Positions 1 to 6,810 of a DNA stretch of 10,299 nucleotides are shown here, piece after piece. Positions within the stretch are counted from its first letter, which is position 1. Each line of letters starts with the position of its first letter. Source of the DNA: Sporomusaceae bacterium (GTDB lineage Bacteria; Bacillota; Negativicutes; DSM-13327); NCBI GenBank assembly GCA_027492445.1, contig JAPUES010000169.1, positions 1-10,299 on the forward strand, given 5' to 3'. The notes under the pieces are model-generated. The model saw only the letters and a program-made list of their open reading frames with translations, ran no database searches and had not been told where the DNA came from. A program made the position numbers and the translations under genes.

Positions 1-536
1 CGCAACTGTTAGAAAAAATGGTTTCAGGTCATTATGTCGGTGAACTAGTACGTATCATTGCCTGTGATTTATTGAAGGCTGGTTTGTTTGCAACTAGTCG
101 CGGTCAAAGCATCTTAACGACTCCCTACCTTCTCAATGGTGCCCATATTTCTCTTTTGCAAGAAGATAGTACCAAGGACCTCTCTCTGATCGCCAACTGG
201 CTAGAGGAAAGCCTAACTATTACAAATTCATCCCTTCAAGATCGAGAAGCCCTCAAAAAAATTGCGGCTTTAATATGTACGCGCTCAGCGCGATTGGTTG
301 CCGCAACCTACGTAGGTATCCTACAGCATATTGACCCTCAACTTGAGAATTATCATAATATCGCAATTGATGGATCACTTTATGAAAAAATGCCCGGTTA
401 TGCAAAAGACATTCAACAGGCTCTAGATGAGGCTTTAGATTCAACAGAAAGAAAAGTAACTACAACCTTAACAAAAGATGGTTCGGGCATAGGTGCTGCT
501 ATCGCTACTGCCATTGCTGTACATAACCATCCATAA
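1..536 (+). CDS. Hexokinase (eukaryote-type family), C-terminal part, 5' end outside window
   Basis: ATP-dependent phosphorylation of glucose or other hexoses at C6, a cytosolic entry step to glycolysis. The reading frame is open from base 3 to the TAA at 534-536 (177 visible residues); the start lies upstream, so the ATG at 18 is internal. The visible part begins QLLEKMVSGHYVGELVR, the hallmark segment of the eukaryote-type hexokinase large subdomain (human: FEKMISGMYLGEIVR). Further on come ICTRSARLVAATYVGIL (family: VSRRAAQLCGAG), AIDGSLYEKMPGY (family: VGVDGTLYKLHP) and near the C-terminus TKDGSGIGAAIATAIAV, the adenosine-binding end (family: SEDGSGKGAALITAV). This is not a ROK-type or Glk glucokinase, the usual bacterial enzymes. 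The gene ends just before a strong terminator and converges on pdxT, so it is the last gene of its transcript. The family call is firm; the sugar preference cannot be told from this part. Confidence 0.9.
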   Translation, partial: QLLEKMVSGHYVGELVRIIACDLLKAGLFATSRGQSILTTPYLLNGAHISLLQEDSTKDLSLIANWLEESLTITNSSLQDREALKKIAALICTRSARLVAATYVGILQHIDPQLENYHNIAIDGSLYEKMPGYAKDIQQALDEALDSTERKVTTTLTKDGSGIGAAIATAIAVHNHP

Positions 537-561
537 TATGTAATTTTTCATACATAGAAAT

Positions 562-599
562 AGTCCTTAGATAGTATTCTTACTGTCTAAGGACTTTTT
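562..599 (+). terminator. Rho-independent terminator after the hexokinase gene
   Basis: A 15-pair stem (562-576 with 581-595, one G-T pair) closes on the loop TTCT and runs straight into TTTTT. It lies 25 bases after the hexokinase stop codon. The convergent pdxT ends at 616, so the hairpin may also help stop minus-strand transcripts, but the T-run on that side is weak. Confidence 0.9.
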
Positions 600-615
600 A
601 GTTGATGGCTAGCAG

Positions 616-1191
616 TTAAAGCTCTTCCTGAATCATCGATATGAAATATTTATGAATCCGATCATCCTTTGTCAATTCAGGGTGAAAGGCGGTCACAAGT
701 ATATTATCCTGCCTGGCAATAACAATTTTGTCCTTTACCCTCGCCAATATTTTTACCCTCTCATTTGCCTGTTCAATATAGGGGGCACGAATAAAGACTG
801 CTTGTACTGGACTTTCCCCAAACTCTGGAACAAACAGAGAAGCCTCAAAGCTTTCTTGCTGACGGCCAAAACCATTGCGTCGTACCGCTACATCCATCAG
901 TCCTAAGCGCGGTTGATTCCTACCGACGATTTCCTTGGCCAATATAATCATACCCGCACAGGTCCCATAGATAGCCATTCCTTGGCTGGCCCTGACCTTT
1001 ATTTTTTCCATGAAACCCCACTGCACCATTAGCTTACCAATGGTAGTACTTTCTCCGCCCGGAATCACCAGACCATCTACATCATCAAGTTCCTCAGGTT
1101 TTCGAATCTCTACAGCTGTAACCTTACAACGTTCAAGCATCCAGCAATGTTCTCGAAAGGCACCCTGTAATGCCAAAACTCCTATTTTCAT
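616..1191 (-). CDS. pdxT: Pyridoxal 5'-phosphate synthase, glutaminase subunit PdxT
   Basis: Class I (triad) glutamine amidotransferase, 191 residues, the normal family length. It hydrolyses glutamine and channels ammonia to PdxS in the cytosolic 12+12 PLP synthase complex (deoxyxylulose-5-phosphate-independent B6 pathway). Visible landmarks: GVLALQGAFREH at the N-terminus (4-15), PGGESTTIGKL with the oxyanion-hole GGES at 45-48, the nucleophile elbow YGTCAGM with Cys78, and FHPELT with His170 and Glu172 completing the triad. These match B. subtilis PdxT Cys79/His170/Glu172 within one position. The start ATG follows GGAGGAA (1195-1201). It is the second gene of a pdxS-pdxT operon, 24 bases after the pdxS stop codon, and should share the pdxS promoter and its regulation by the divergent MocR-type protein. 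Confidence 0.97.
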   Translation of the reverse strand: MKIGVLALQGAFREHCWMLERCKVTAVEIRKPEELDDVDGLVIPGGESTTIGKLMVQWGFMEKIKVRASQGMAIYGTCAGMIILAKEIVGRNQPRLGLMDVAVRRNGFGRQQESFEASLFVPEFGESPVQAVFIRAPYIEQANERVKILARVKDKIVIARQDNILVTAFHPELTKDDRIHKYFISMIQEEL

Positions 1192-1215
1192 ATCTTCCTC
1201 CAGTAACTTGCTTTA

Positions 1216-2097
1216 TTACCAACCTCGTTCTTGCATGCGTTCATGATCAGATAAGGTAGAAATTTCAATACCAACCATCGCCTCGCCAAGATCACGAGAA
1301 ATTTCAGCAAGGATCTTAGGATCATTATAATAGGTAGTCGCTGCGACAATAGCCTTTGCTCTTTTCACAGGATCTCCAGATTTAAAGAAACATGAACCTA
1401 CGAATACACCAACGCAACCAAAGAGCAACATAAACGCTGCATCCGCAGGAGTAGCAATACCGCCTGCCGCAAAGTTAACCACTGGTAAACGACCTAATTT
1501 CTTAACTTCCATTACAATTTCTAGTGGTGCACCAATATTTTTTGCAAAGGCAGATACTTCTTCTATTGGTAAGTACTGCAATTGGCGTATCTCACTCATA
1601 ACCATTCGGATATGTTTTACGGCTTCAATTACGTTGCCAGTACCAGGTTCGCCTTTTGTGCGAATCATAGCTGCCCCTTCCCCAATACGACGCAATGCTT
1701 CACCAAGATTTTTGGCACCGCAGACAAAGGGAACTTTAAACGGATGCTTATCAATATGAAATTTATCATCTGCTGGCGTCAATACTTCACTTTCATCAAT
1801 ATAATCTACCCCTAATGACTCTAAGATTTGTGCTTCTACAAAATGGCCAATTCTACCTTTTGCCATAACTGGAATAGTTACAGCTTCCATAATGCGCAAC
1901 ACAATACTAGGATCAGCCATTCGTGCGACACCGCCTGCTGCACGAATATCTGCTGGTACACGCTCTAAGGCCATAACAGCACAAGCTCCTGCTTCTTCCG
2001 CTATTTTTGCTTGTTCAGGGGTGGTTACGTCCATAATTACACCGCCTTTGAGCATTTCTGCCAAGCCGGCTTTTACACGAAAAGTTCCTTGTTCCAT
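1216..2097 (-). CDS. pdxS: Pyridoxal 5'-phosphate synthase, lyase/synthase subunit PdxS
   Basis: PdxS builds PLP from ribose 5-phosphate, glyceraldehyde 3-phosphate and the ammonia delivered by PdxT. It is a (beta/alpha)8 barrel that forms dodecamers. At 293 residues it is full length. Catalytic residues are in place: Asp23 in VIMDVTTPEQA, Lys80 in PVMAKGRIGHF (the Schiff-base lysine for the pentose) and Lys148 in IRTKGEPGTGN (the second lysine of the swinging-lysine mechanism). The phosphate-binding segment NFAAGGIATPADA lies near 208-220, and VFVGSCFFKS near 231-240 has CFF where many homologues have GIF. The start ATG is preceded by GGAGGT (2106-2111) with 8 bases of spacing. It is first in the operon with pdxT and divergent from a MocR/PdxR-type regulator, the usual arrangement for B6-responsive control. 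Confidence 0.98.
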   Translation of the reverse strand: MEQGTFRVKAGLAEMLKGGVIMDVTTPEQAKIAEEAGACAVMALERVPADIRAAGGVARMADPSIVLRIMEAVTIPVMAKGRIGHFVEAQILESLGVDYIDESEVLTPADDKFHIDKHPFKVPFVCGAKNLGEALRRIGEGAAMIRTKGEPGTGNVIEAVKHIRMVMSEIRQLQYLPIEEVSAFAKNIGAPLEIVMEVKKLGRLPVVNFAAGGIATPADAAFMLLFGCVGVFVGSCFFKSGDPVKRAKAIVAATTYYNDPKILAEISRDLGEAMVGIEISTLSDHERMQERGW

Positions 2098-2249
2098 ATG
2101 ATTTTACCTCCAATATTTGTTTTTATTTTAAATCCTAGTACAAATAAGGACTTTAAAAAACTACAATTGTATTATAAAATATAACAGACCCTTTTAAAAT
2201 ATACAGAATCAAGGTTTTCGTTAGGTACAGATTGGAGGATTTATACACT
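2098..2249. promoter_or_regulatory. Divergent pdxS / pdxR control region
   Basis: This AT-rich gap separates two divergent genes. The sequence ATTATAAAAT (2171-2180) offers overlapping -10-like boxes on both strands: TATAAT on the minus strand (2176-2171) towards pdxS and TATAAA on the plus strand (2173-2178) towards the regulator. Neither has a good -35 box at the usual distance; for pdxS the best is TTTTAA at 2199-2194. The perfect palindrome TACAATTGTA (2162-2171) sits where pdxS transcription would begin. Related motifs TACAAAT (2139), TACAGAAT (2202) and TACAGAT (2226) flank it. MocR-type regulators usually bind direct repeats between the divergent genes. That any of these is the true operator is inference. 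Confidence 0.45.
2234..2239 (+). promoter_or_regulatory. Ribosome binding site that sets the regulator's start
   Basis: GGAGGA lies 10 bases before the ATG at 2250. An in-frame TTG at 2232 overlaps this motif and cannot use it as a ribosome binding site, so the ATG at 2250 is the better start. Confidence 0.8.
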
Positions 2250-3653
2250 ATGAATTTAATAATACTAGAATCCAAGAAAAATATTCCCTTATATGTGCAG
2301 CTCTATAATTACTTCAAAGGTGAAATTGAGGAACTCCGGCTGCCCCAAGGTGAAAAACTGCCATCCATTCGTGGTCTTGCCAAAAGCCTTTCTGTCAGTA
2401 AAGTTACAGTGGAAAAGGCCTATCAACAGCTAGTGAGTGAAGGGTATATTGATACTAAAGACCGTTCTCGATATATTGTGAATAAATTTGATAAGTTTAT
2501 TTGCAAAAATACAGCTATTGTTATTTCCAATAAGCAGGATACTAAGGATTTAGCAGTAAAGAGTAGCATCCTTTATGATTTTTCAAGTGGTGAAATGGAT
2601 ATTGACGGCTTTGACTTTTCCCTCTGGAAACGCTATATAAGTAAATCTTTTCTGCAAAAAGAACGTCTGGTGGGTTATGGAAATATAAAAGGCGAGGAAG
2701 AATTACGCCTACAAATTGCAAAATATATTCAAAAATCCAGAGGCGTTTATACCCATAGTTCCCAAATTGTAATTGGTGCAGGGGTACAAAACCTTTTGAG
2801 TATTCTCTGTAGTATATTAAAACCAGAAAATAATAGTATTGCTTTTGAAGAACCAGGATTTAAAAACGGACGGCGAATTTTTGCAGATAATGCTTTTATG
2901 ATTAAACCGATTGAAATGAAAAAAGATGGTATCAATATGGAAGAGTTGCAAAGCAGTGGTGAAAGGCTTGTCTATGTAAGTCCCTCACATCAATTCCCAA
3001 CGGGTTATATTATGCCCATTGGCAGAAGAAATCAATTATTACATTGGGCTGAAACCCAAGATGGTACAATTATTGAAGATGATTATGACAGCGAATTTCG
3101 TTACTACGGTCGTCCCATACCAGCATTAAAAGGACTTGATAGTAGAGAGAATGTAGTATATTTAGGTTCCTTTTCAAAGGTCATACCACCTTCTATCCGT
3201 ATTAGCTACATGGTCTTGCCAGATAAATTTCTTAAAATTTACGAAAAAAAATCTTCTCTCTATAATCAAGCCGCTTCCACCATTGAGCAGCTTGCTCTTG
3301 CTGAGTTTATGTCAGATGGACATTTAGAACGACAAATTCGCAGACTCCGCAAACTGTATTATGAAAAAAGTCGAATCTTTTTTGATGCCGTTAAAACTAT
3401 TTTAGGCGAAAATGTTGAAATAACTGAAAATGAATCAGGACTTCATACACTACTGACGGTAAAATCATCCTTATCAGCAAAAGAACTACAAGAAAGAGCA
3501 CTTACCCAAGGTTGCCGCATCGCTCCTGTGGAAGATTATTATTGGGAAGTTCCTTCTGAGAAATTACCACAAGTAATTTTATATTTTTCTAAAATACCTG
3601 CAGGTGAAATGAAGGCGGCCATTACAAGCTTAAAAGCCGCATGGTTTGCCTAA
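2250..3653 (+). CDS. pdxR: MocR/PdxR-family transcriptional regulator (GntR head, aminotransferase-like body)
   Basis: A 467-residue fusion regulator. Residues about 10-78 form a GntR winged helix-turn-helix: PLYVQLYNYFKGEIEE, then LPSIRGLAKSLSVSKVTVEKAYQQL, then SEGYI. Residues about 108-465 resemble a fold-type I aminotransferase: YGNIKGEEELRLQIAKYI, SPSHQFPTGYIMP (244-256), EDDYDSEFRY (276-285, the pyridine-nitrogen aspartate region) and LGSFSKVIPPSIRISY, in which Lys310 is the predicted PLP-binding lysine. Members of this family sense PLP through this domain and control pdxST, usually activating it when PLP is scarce and repressing themselves; that role here is inferred from its divergent position next to pdxS. 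The start was chosen at 2250 because of the GGAGGA site. The gene runs towards the convergent Rossmann-protein gene with only 14 bases between the stop codons and no visible terminator. Other MocR members regulate taurine or GABA genes, but the neighbourhood favours PdxR. Confidence 0.9.
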   Translation: MNLIILESKKNIPLYVQLYNYFKGEIEELRLPQGEKLPSIRGLAKSLSVSKVTVEKAYQQLVSEGYIDTKDRSRYIVNKFDKFICKNTAIVISNKQDTKDLAVKSSILYDFSSGEMDIDGFDFSLWKRYISKSFLQKERLVGYGNIKGEEELRLQIAKYIQKSRGVYTHSSQIVIGAGVQNLLSILCSILKPENNSIAFEEPGFKNGRRIFADNAFMIKPIEMKKDGINMEELQSSGERLVYVSPSHQFPTGYIMPIGRRNQLLHWAETQDGTIIEDDYDSEFRYYGRPIPALKGLDSRENVVYLGSFSKVIPPSIRISYMVLPDKFLKIYEKKSSLYNQAASTIEQLALAEFMSDGHLERQIRRLRKLYYEKSRIFFDAVKTILGENVEITENESGLHTLLTVKSSLSAKELQERALTQGCRIAPVEDYYWEVPSEKLPQVILYFSKIPAGEMKAAITSLKAAWFA

Positions 3654-3667
3654 TCATTAAAGCTTAC

Positions 3668-4354
3668 TTAACTATTTACAAGTCTATTTCTTACGGATTC
3701 TACGATTTCCCTGGCAAAGGGCCCCATATTACCATCTGCATATGCTTTGAGAGTACCAGCTGCCACATGCCTGATAGCACTTTTTATAATATCCTTGTCC
3801 GTAATACCTTCCTCTCTTAACCGTTCTTCAATGCTTACAGCGGCCTCAAGAGCCCCCTTTGCAGCTGTTTTATTAATGAAATGTACAATATCTGCCTCAC
3901 CAACTAAGACTTGCCCTATTCTTTGAAAAAGCTCTATCATCTGCGGCACTATCTCTACTGGTGATTTATTGATAATAATTACAGGACGCTGCCCTAAGGC
4001 CATTTCATCAGCTTGCCCAATAAACTTAATGGATATGCATTTTACATGAGATGCAACAATCTCATCTAGCATATACTGAGCTATATTGGTAGCAATATTA
4101 ATAATAATCATTGGGTGGGGGCTTTGATTAAATTCTTTTATACAGCCGATTACTTCATTGTCTGGGACCGCTAAAATAAGGACTCCAATTTTCTCCATAT
4201 CTTTTAGATTAGTTACCATTCTACTATTGAGTTCTTTTGCCATTTGGCATAGGTGCTCAGAATTTCTATCAAATAAACAAAGCTTTACATGTCCGATTAA
4301 CAACTTTGCTAGAACGCTACCCATACGCCCGACTCCGACTAATCCTATTTCCAT
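3668..4354 (-). CDS. NAD(P)-binding Rossmann-fold protein, P5C-reductase/F420-NADP-oxidoreductase-like, substrate unknown
   Basis: A 228-residue cytosolic protein. It begins MEIGLVGVGRMG with the dinucleotide-binding GxGxMG at 7-12 and continues with strand and helix elements typical of the fold: CLFDRN (31-36, where an acidic residue after the second strand suggests NAD could be used), LILAVPDNEVI and IINIATN. The plan resembles ProC, prephenate dehydrogenase and F420-dependent NADP reductase. The C-terminal helical part (about 155-228) has NKTAAKGALEAA but lacks the SPGGTT signature of true pyrroline-5-carboxylate reductase, and the protein is shorter than ProC (about 270). I therefore do not call it ProC. 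It starts at an ATG preceded by GAGGTGA. The DUF1232 gene lies 67 bases upstream on the same strand with only a weak 5-pair hairpin between, so the two may be cotranscribed. Function unknown. Confidence 0.75.
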   Translation of the reverse strand: MEIGLVGVGRMGSVLAKLLIGHVKLCLFDRNSEHLCQMAKELNSRMVTNLKDMEKIGVLILAVPDNEVIGCIKEFNQSPHPMIIINIATNIAQYMLDEIVASHVKCISIKFIGQADEMALGQRPVIIINKSPVEIVPQMIELFQRIGQVLVGEADIVHFINKTAAKGALEAAVSIEERLREEGITDKDIIKSAIRHVAAGTLKAYADGNMGPFAREIVESVRNRLVNS

Positions 4355-4421
4355 ATACTCACCTCGCTTATATTCTATGGAGAATCTAAACCTTAGGTGC
4401 TGGAATCCCGATCATACTTTT

Positions 4422-4805
4422 TCACAACTTAGCATGAATCTTACTGATTTCTTGTTCATTGATAGCACCGAACCATGACCTGAGCTTAAGCTGTGCTTTA
4501 TTTCTTACTTCATTGTCAATATACATTGCTACCGTTGCTAAAGCCATTAGCAATACTCCAAAATCGTCACTGTAACCAATTAAGGGCAGTAAATCCGGGA
4601 TAATATCAAGGGGTGCAATAAAATAACCTAAGCTTCCTATTATAATGGCCTTTGCTTTTAAAGGTACATTTTCTTTTTGCAGGGTATAATAAAGTAGCAG
4701 TGCGACATATACAAGTTTGACCCCTATTTTCACAGCGTATTTTTTCAATTTATGCAATAATACCTCCCCTGAATATTTATTGCTATATCCTGTATTGTTA
4801 CTCAT
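4422..4805 (-). CDS. DUF1232 (YkvA-like) small membrane-associated protein
   Basis: 127 residues. The core from about 38 to 97 is the DUF1232 domain, with the signature segment PLDIIPDLLPLIGYSDD (65-81) followed by the hydrophobic stretch FGVLLMALATVAMYI (82-96). A second hydrophobic stretch, VYVALLLYYTL, lies at 32-42. The N-terminal 30 residues are polar and basic (LHKLKKYAVKIGVK), and the C-terminus is charged. This is the common bacterial YkvA-type domain, whose biochemical function is not established; it is probably membrane associated. The start ATG is preceded by AAGGAGGG, a near-perfect ribosome binding site. It is probably the first gene of a unit with the downstream Rossmann protein; the long hairpin at 4855-4888 separates it from the upstream membrane-protein gene. 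The family call is firm; no role can be given. Confidence 0.85.
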   Translation of the reverse strand: MSNNTGYSNKYSGEVLLHKLKKYAVKIGVKLVYVALLLYYTLQKENVPLKAKAIIIGSLGYFIAPLDIIPDLLPLIGYSDDFGVLLMALATVAMYIDNEVRNKAQLKLRSWFGAINEQEISKIHAKL

Positions 4806-4854
4806 AGTATTCCCTCCTTATAATAAATCATTAACCAGCTTCTATACCTGAATG

Positions 4855-4888
4855 AAAGAATCCTTCTGCAGTGCAGAAGGATTCTTTT
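4855..4888 (-). terminator. Long inverted repeat acting as terminator of the membrane-protein gene
   Basis: A near-perfect palindrome: 4855-4869 pairs with 4873-4887 (15 pairs) around the loop AGT. It begins immediately after the stop codon (4890-4892) of the gene to its right. On the minus strand the stem ends in TTTCATT, and on the plus strand in TTTTATT, so it could work in both directions. It insulates the DUF1232 unit from the upstream gene. Confidence 0.8.
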
Positions 4889-4889
4889 A

Positions 4890-6626
4890 TTAGTAACTTT
4901 CCCCTTTAAATTCACTAATATTCAATATGCTTTCTTTGGTATCATTTGCTATTATTTCTACTACATCGCCAACCTTTGCTAGTGGCACTTTTGCTGAGGT
5001 ATTGGAACTACCAATAAAAATTCGATTATCGCCCTCTAGCATAAAGTAGAAATAGGATTCCCCACCTTTTACTACTTGAGAAACACGGCTGAGTTTTCCT
5101 TTTAGCTGTATTGGTTTTAAATCTTGACTTGGAATAAATTGATTCCCTTTGCTAGCCAAAACCTGTTGATAAGTACGTAGACTACTTTCAATATCGGGTC
5201 CTACACCGACTAGGTTATAGTTTTCTACAGAAATAAACGCCACGGCCTTTAGCAAACCTTCTTTATCTTTCATTGGCGAAATATAGGTAGGGACACCAGC
5301 AATATTATACAAAATAGGATATCCTGAGCGATAACCTTTTTCTTGTACTTGCCCCTCTGCTGATTTTTTGGCACCAGATTCATCAGCACCAGATACTTTA
5401 TACCATCTTGCTTCTTTTGTACGTGAATTTACCATAATAAATCCAACAGAACTGCCATCTTTACCGGAAGATGTAATACCTGTATACCAATACACGGTAT
5501 CATCATTACCATAAATCAAATGAAGTTCATCACCTGTTGGTTTTAATGTACCTGTTTTTGCAAAAACACTATTCCAAAAACCATTAATATACTCGCCCCA
5601 GTCTCGGATTTGCTTATATATGAAACTCTCAGGCTGCACCCGATCAATCCAGCGCGGAATGTTTTCAATTGTATATCTTGCAATCTCACCAGTTTGGGCG
5701 TTTACAGTAACTGCCCCTACTGCATCCGAGCCATTATAGCCTATTTTATTTTTATACAAGCTTACTACCCAATAAGGATTTAAATCATCATCCACTTCAA
5801 AAGAATAATCAGCAAGACCTATGTTAAACAGGCCTTTAAAATATAAAAAGCGGGGTAAATAATCAAAGAAAAAGCCCTTCATTTGATATTTTAAATAAAC
5901 TTCTTCCCCACCTACATTTTGAATCAGCCTTACATCTTGAGGATTTGTCGCTGATATCATTACATACCCTTTACTCCCCTTACTATGATTGGTTAGCCAT
6001 TGAAAAAAACCTCTATGTTCTAAGGGTGCTACATAATACAATTTATTTTGTACCTTTTGCAAGGCCAATTCTCCTAGTTGTGCCTCACTGCCTAAGGCCG
6101 GAACTTCGCCAATCTTCTTATCGGCTAGCTTACGAGCTGTTTCTTCATCGACAATTCGTATATGTGCTAAGTTAATTGGCTCAACATCAGCGGTAAATGA
6201 GCTTTCTTTTACATCCCCAATCAGATTTCGATAGGAATTGCTATACAGAATAGGAGCACTAGTCAAGATTGGAAGAATCAACAAATTGCCAATACCAATC
6301 ACAAGTAATGTAACGCCTATAATCCCTATGGTTCTATATTTTTTAAAATTCTTTCCATTATTTTGGTAGTCAGCTATATCTACAATATTGGCCCGCTCTT
6401 GAAAAACTTGAGGAAACATTTTCTTAATAATTTCCCCCCACGTGGTCTTAGCAACAAACTGTCTAAATTTACTAAGTAACATTAAAGCCGAAATAAAAAT
6501 AAACAATATTCCCCAGGCAATAATCAAATTCGACCAGCCAACAAAACCTACTGCTAATACTGGCATCTCCATAAAAAAGTATAAAAAATTTACAATGAAT
6601 AATAATACTATTAGAAATGGCAACAC
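4890..6626 (-). CDS. Membrane-anchored protein of unknown function with large repeat-bearing extracytoplasmic domain
   Basis: I do not recognise this family. With the start at GTG 6626 it has 578 residues. Three hydrophobic segments lie near 2-18, 33-52 and 99-121. The loop between the second and third is basic (KFRQF, IIKK, KNFKKYR), which places it in the cytoplasm and puts residues 122-578 outside the membrane. That outer part contains four spaced units with the same pattern, an aromatic strand followed by a GAVTVNAQTGEIARY-like hairpin: 195-235 (LYYVAPL to DVRLI), 284-318 (PYWVVSL to GEIARY), 378-409 (VYWYTGI to EARWY) and 446-476 (PTYISPM to LVGVG). The second unit resembles the strand pair of PepSY-type domains. 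The last 70 residues (about 507-575) are beta-rich with GDVVEII and may form an OB-like barrel. There are no catalytic motifs and no cysteines in the outer part that I can see. It is transcribed alone, with a terminator directly after it, divergent from mgsA. Confidence 0.75.
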   Translation of the reverse strand: MLPFLIVLLFIVNFLYFFMEMPVLAVGFVGWSNLIIAWGILFIFISALMLLSKFRQFVAKTTWGEIIKKMFPQVFQERANIVDIADYQNNGKNFKKYRTIGIIGVTLLVIGIGNLLILPILTSAPILYSNSYRNLIGDVKESSFTADVEPINLAHIRIVDEETARKLADKKIGEVPALGSEAQLGELALQKVQNKLYYVAPLEHRGFFQWLTNHSKGSKGYVMISATNPQDVRLIQNVGGEEVYLKYQMKGFFFDYLPRFLYFKGLFNIGLADYSFEVDDDLNPYWVVSLYKNKIGYNGSDAVGAVTVNAQTGEIARYTIENIPRWIDRVQPESFIYKQIRDWGEYINGFWNSVFAKTGTLKPTGDELHLIYGNDDTVYWYTGITSSGKDGSSVGFIMVNSRTKEARWYKVSGADESGAKKSAEGQVQEKGYRSGYPILYNIAGVPTYISPMKDKEGLLKAVAFISVENYNLVGVGPDIESSLRTYQQVLASKGNQFIPSQDLKPIQLKGKLSRVSQVVKGGESYFYFMLEGDNRIFIGSSNTSAKVPLAKVGDVVEIIANDTKESILNISEFKGESY

Positions 6627-6634
6627 ATTTTTCA

Positions 6635-6640
6635 CTCCTT
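6635..6640 (-). promoter_or_regulatory. Ribosome binding site that sets the membrane-protein start
   Basis: On the minus strand AAGGAG (6640-6635) is followed after 8 bases by GTG at 6626. A longer reading from the GTG at 6635 overlaps the last base of this site and so is unlikely. The shorter start removes three residues (MKN). Confidence 0.75.
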
Positions 6641-6810
6641 AAACATCAGTTTTTAGTACTCTTATATTATTCGCCAAATAGCCTGTCTCATCCTGCAAGA
6701 AGCTAGTCAAACTCCTTAATTTATTGTTTACATAGCCTTAACATATATTTATCATATTCTTCAAATTATCTATGTTATAATTAAATATATTCTGAAAGGT
6801 AGGTGTTTTT
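6636..6810. promoter_or_regulatory. Divergent promoter region between membrane-protein gene and mgsA
   Basis: The clearest element is TGTTATAAT (6773-6781) on the plus strand, an extended -10 box (TG, one base, TATAAT) about 30 bases before the mgsA start. No good -35 box stands 17 bases upstream, which fits an extended -10 promoter. For the minus-strand gene I see TTGACT (6713-6708) as a possible -35 but no well-placed -10 partner. No operator-like symmetry stands out. Confidence 0.5.

Noticed and set aside
253..444. Open frame on the minus strand inside the hexokinase gene
   Set aside because: It lies wholly antisense to a gene with clear family motifs and shows no ribosome binding site or recognisable domain.
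652..1246. Two plus-strand open frames opposite pdxT
   Set aside because: Both are antisense to pdxT and the end of pdxS, whose catalytic residues are intact; their low-complexity Ser/Pro-rich translations look like shadows.
1582..2101. Two plus-strand open frames opposite pdxS
   Set aside because: They are shadows of the highly conserved pdxS reading frame, with no start signal of their own.
2232..2249. TTG start for the MocR-type regulator at 2232
   Set aside because: It overlaps the GGAGGA motif that serves the ATG at 2250, so the longer form would lack a ribosome binding site.
4360..4400. Possible terminator between the DUF1232 gene and the Rossmann-protein gene
   Set aside because: Only a five-pair ATTCT/AGAAT hairpin without a T-run was seen, too weak to call.
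4158..4478. Plus-strand open frame across the Rossmann-protein start and the DUF1232 end
   Set aside because: It spans two supported minus-strand genes and their gap, with no ribosome binding site or domain.
5945..6642. Plus-strand open frames opposite the membrane-protein gene
   Set aside because: Antisense shadows; the minus-strand frame is continuous, has membrane segments and has a well-placed ribosome binding site.
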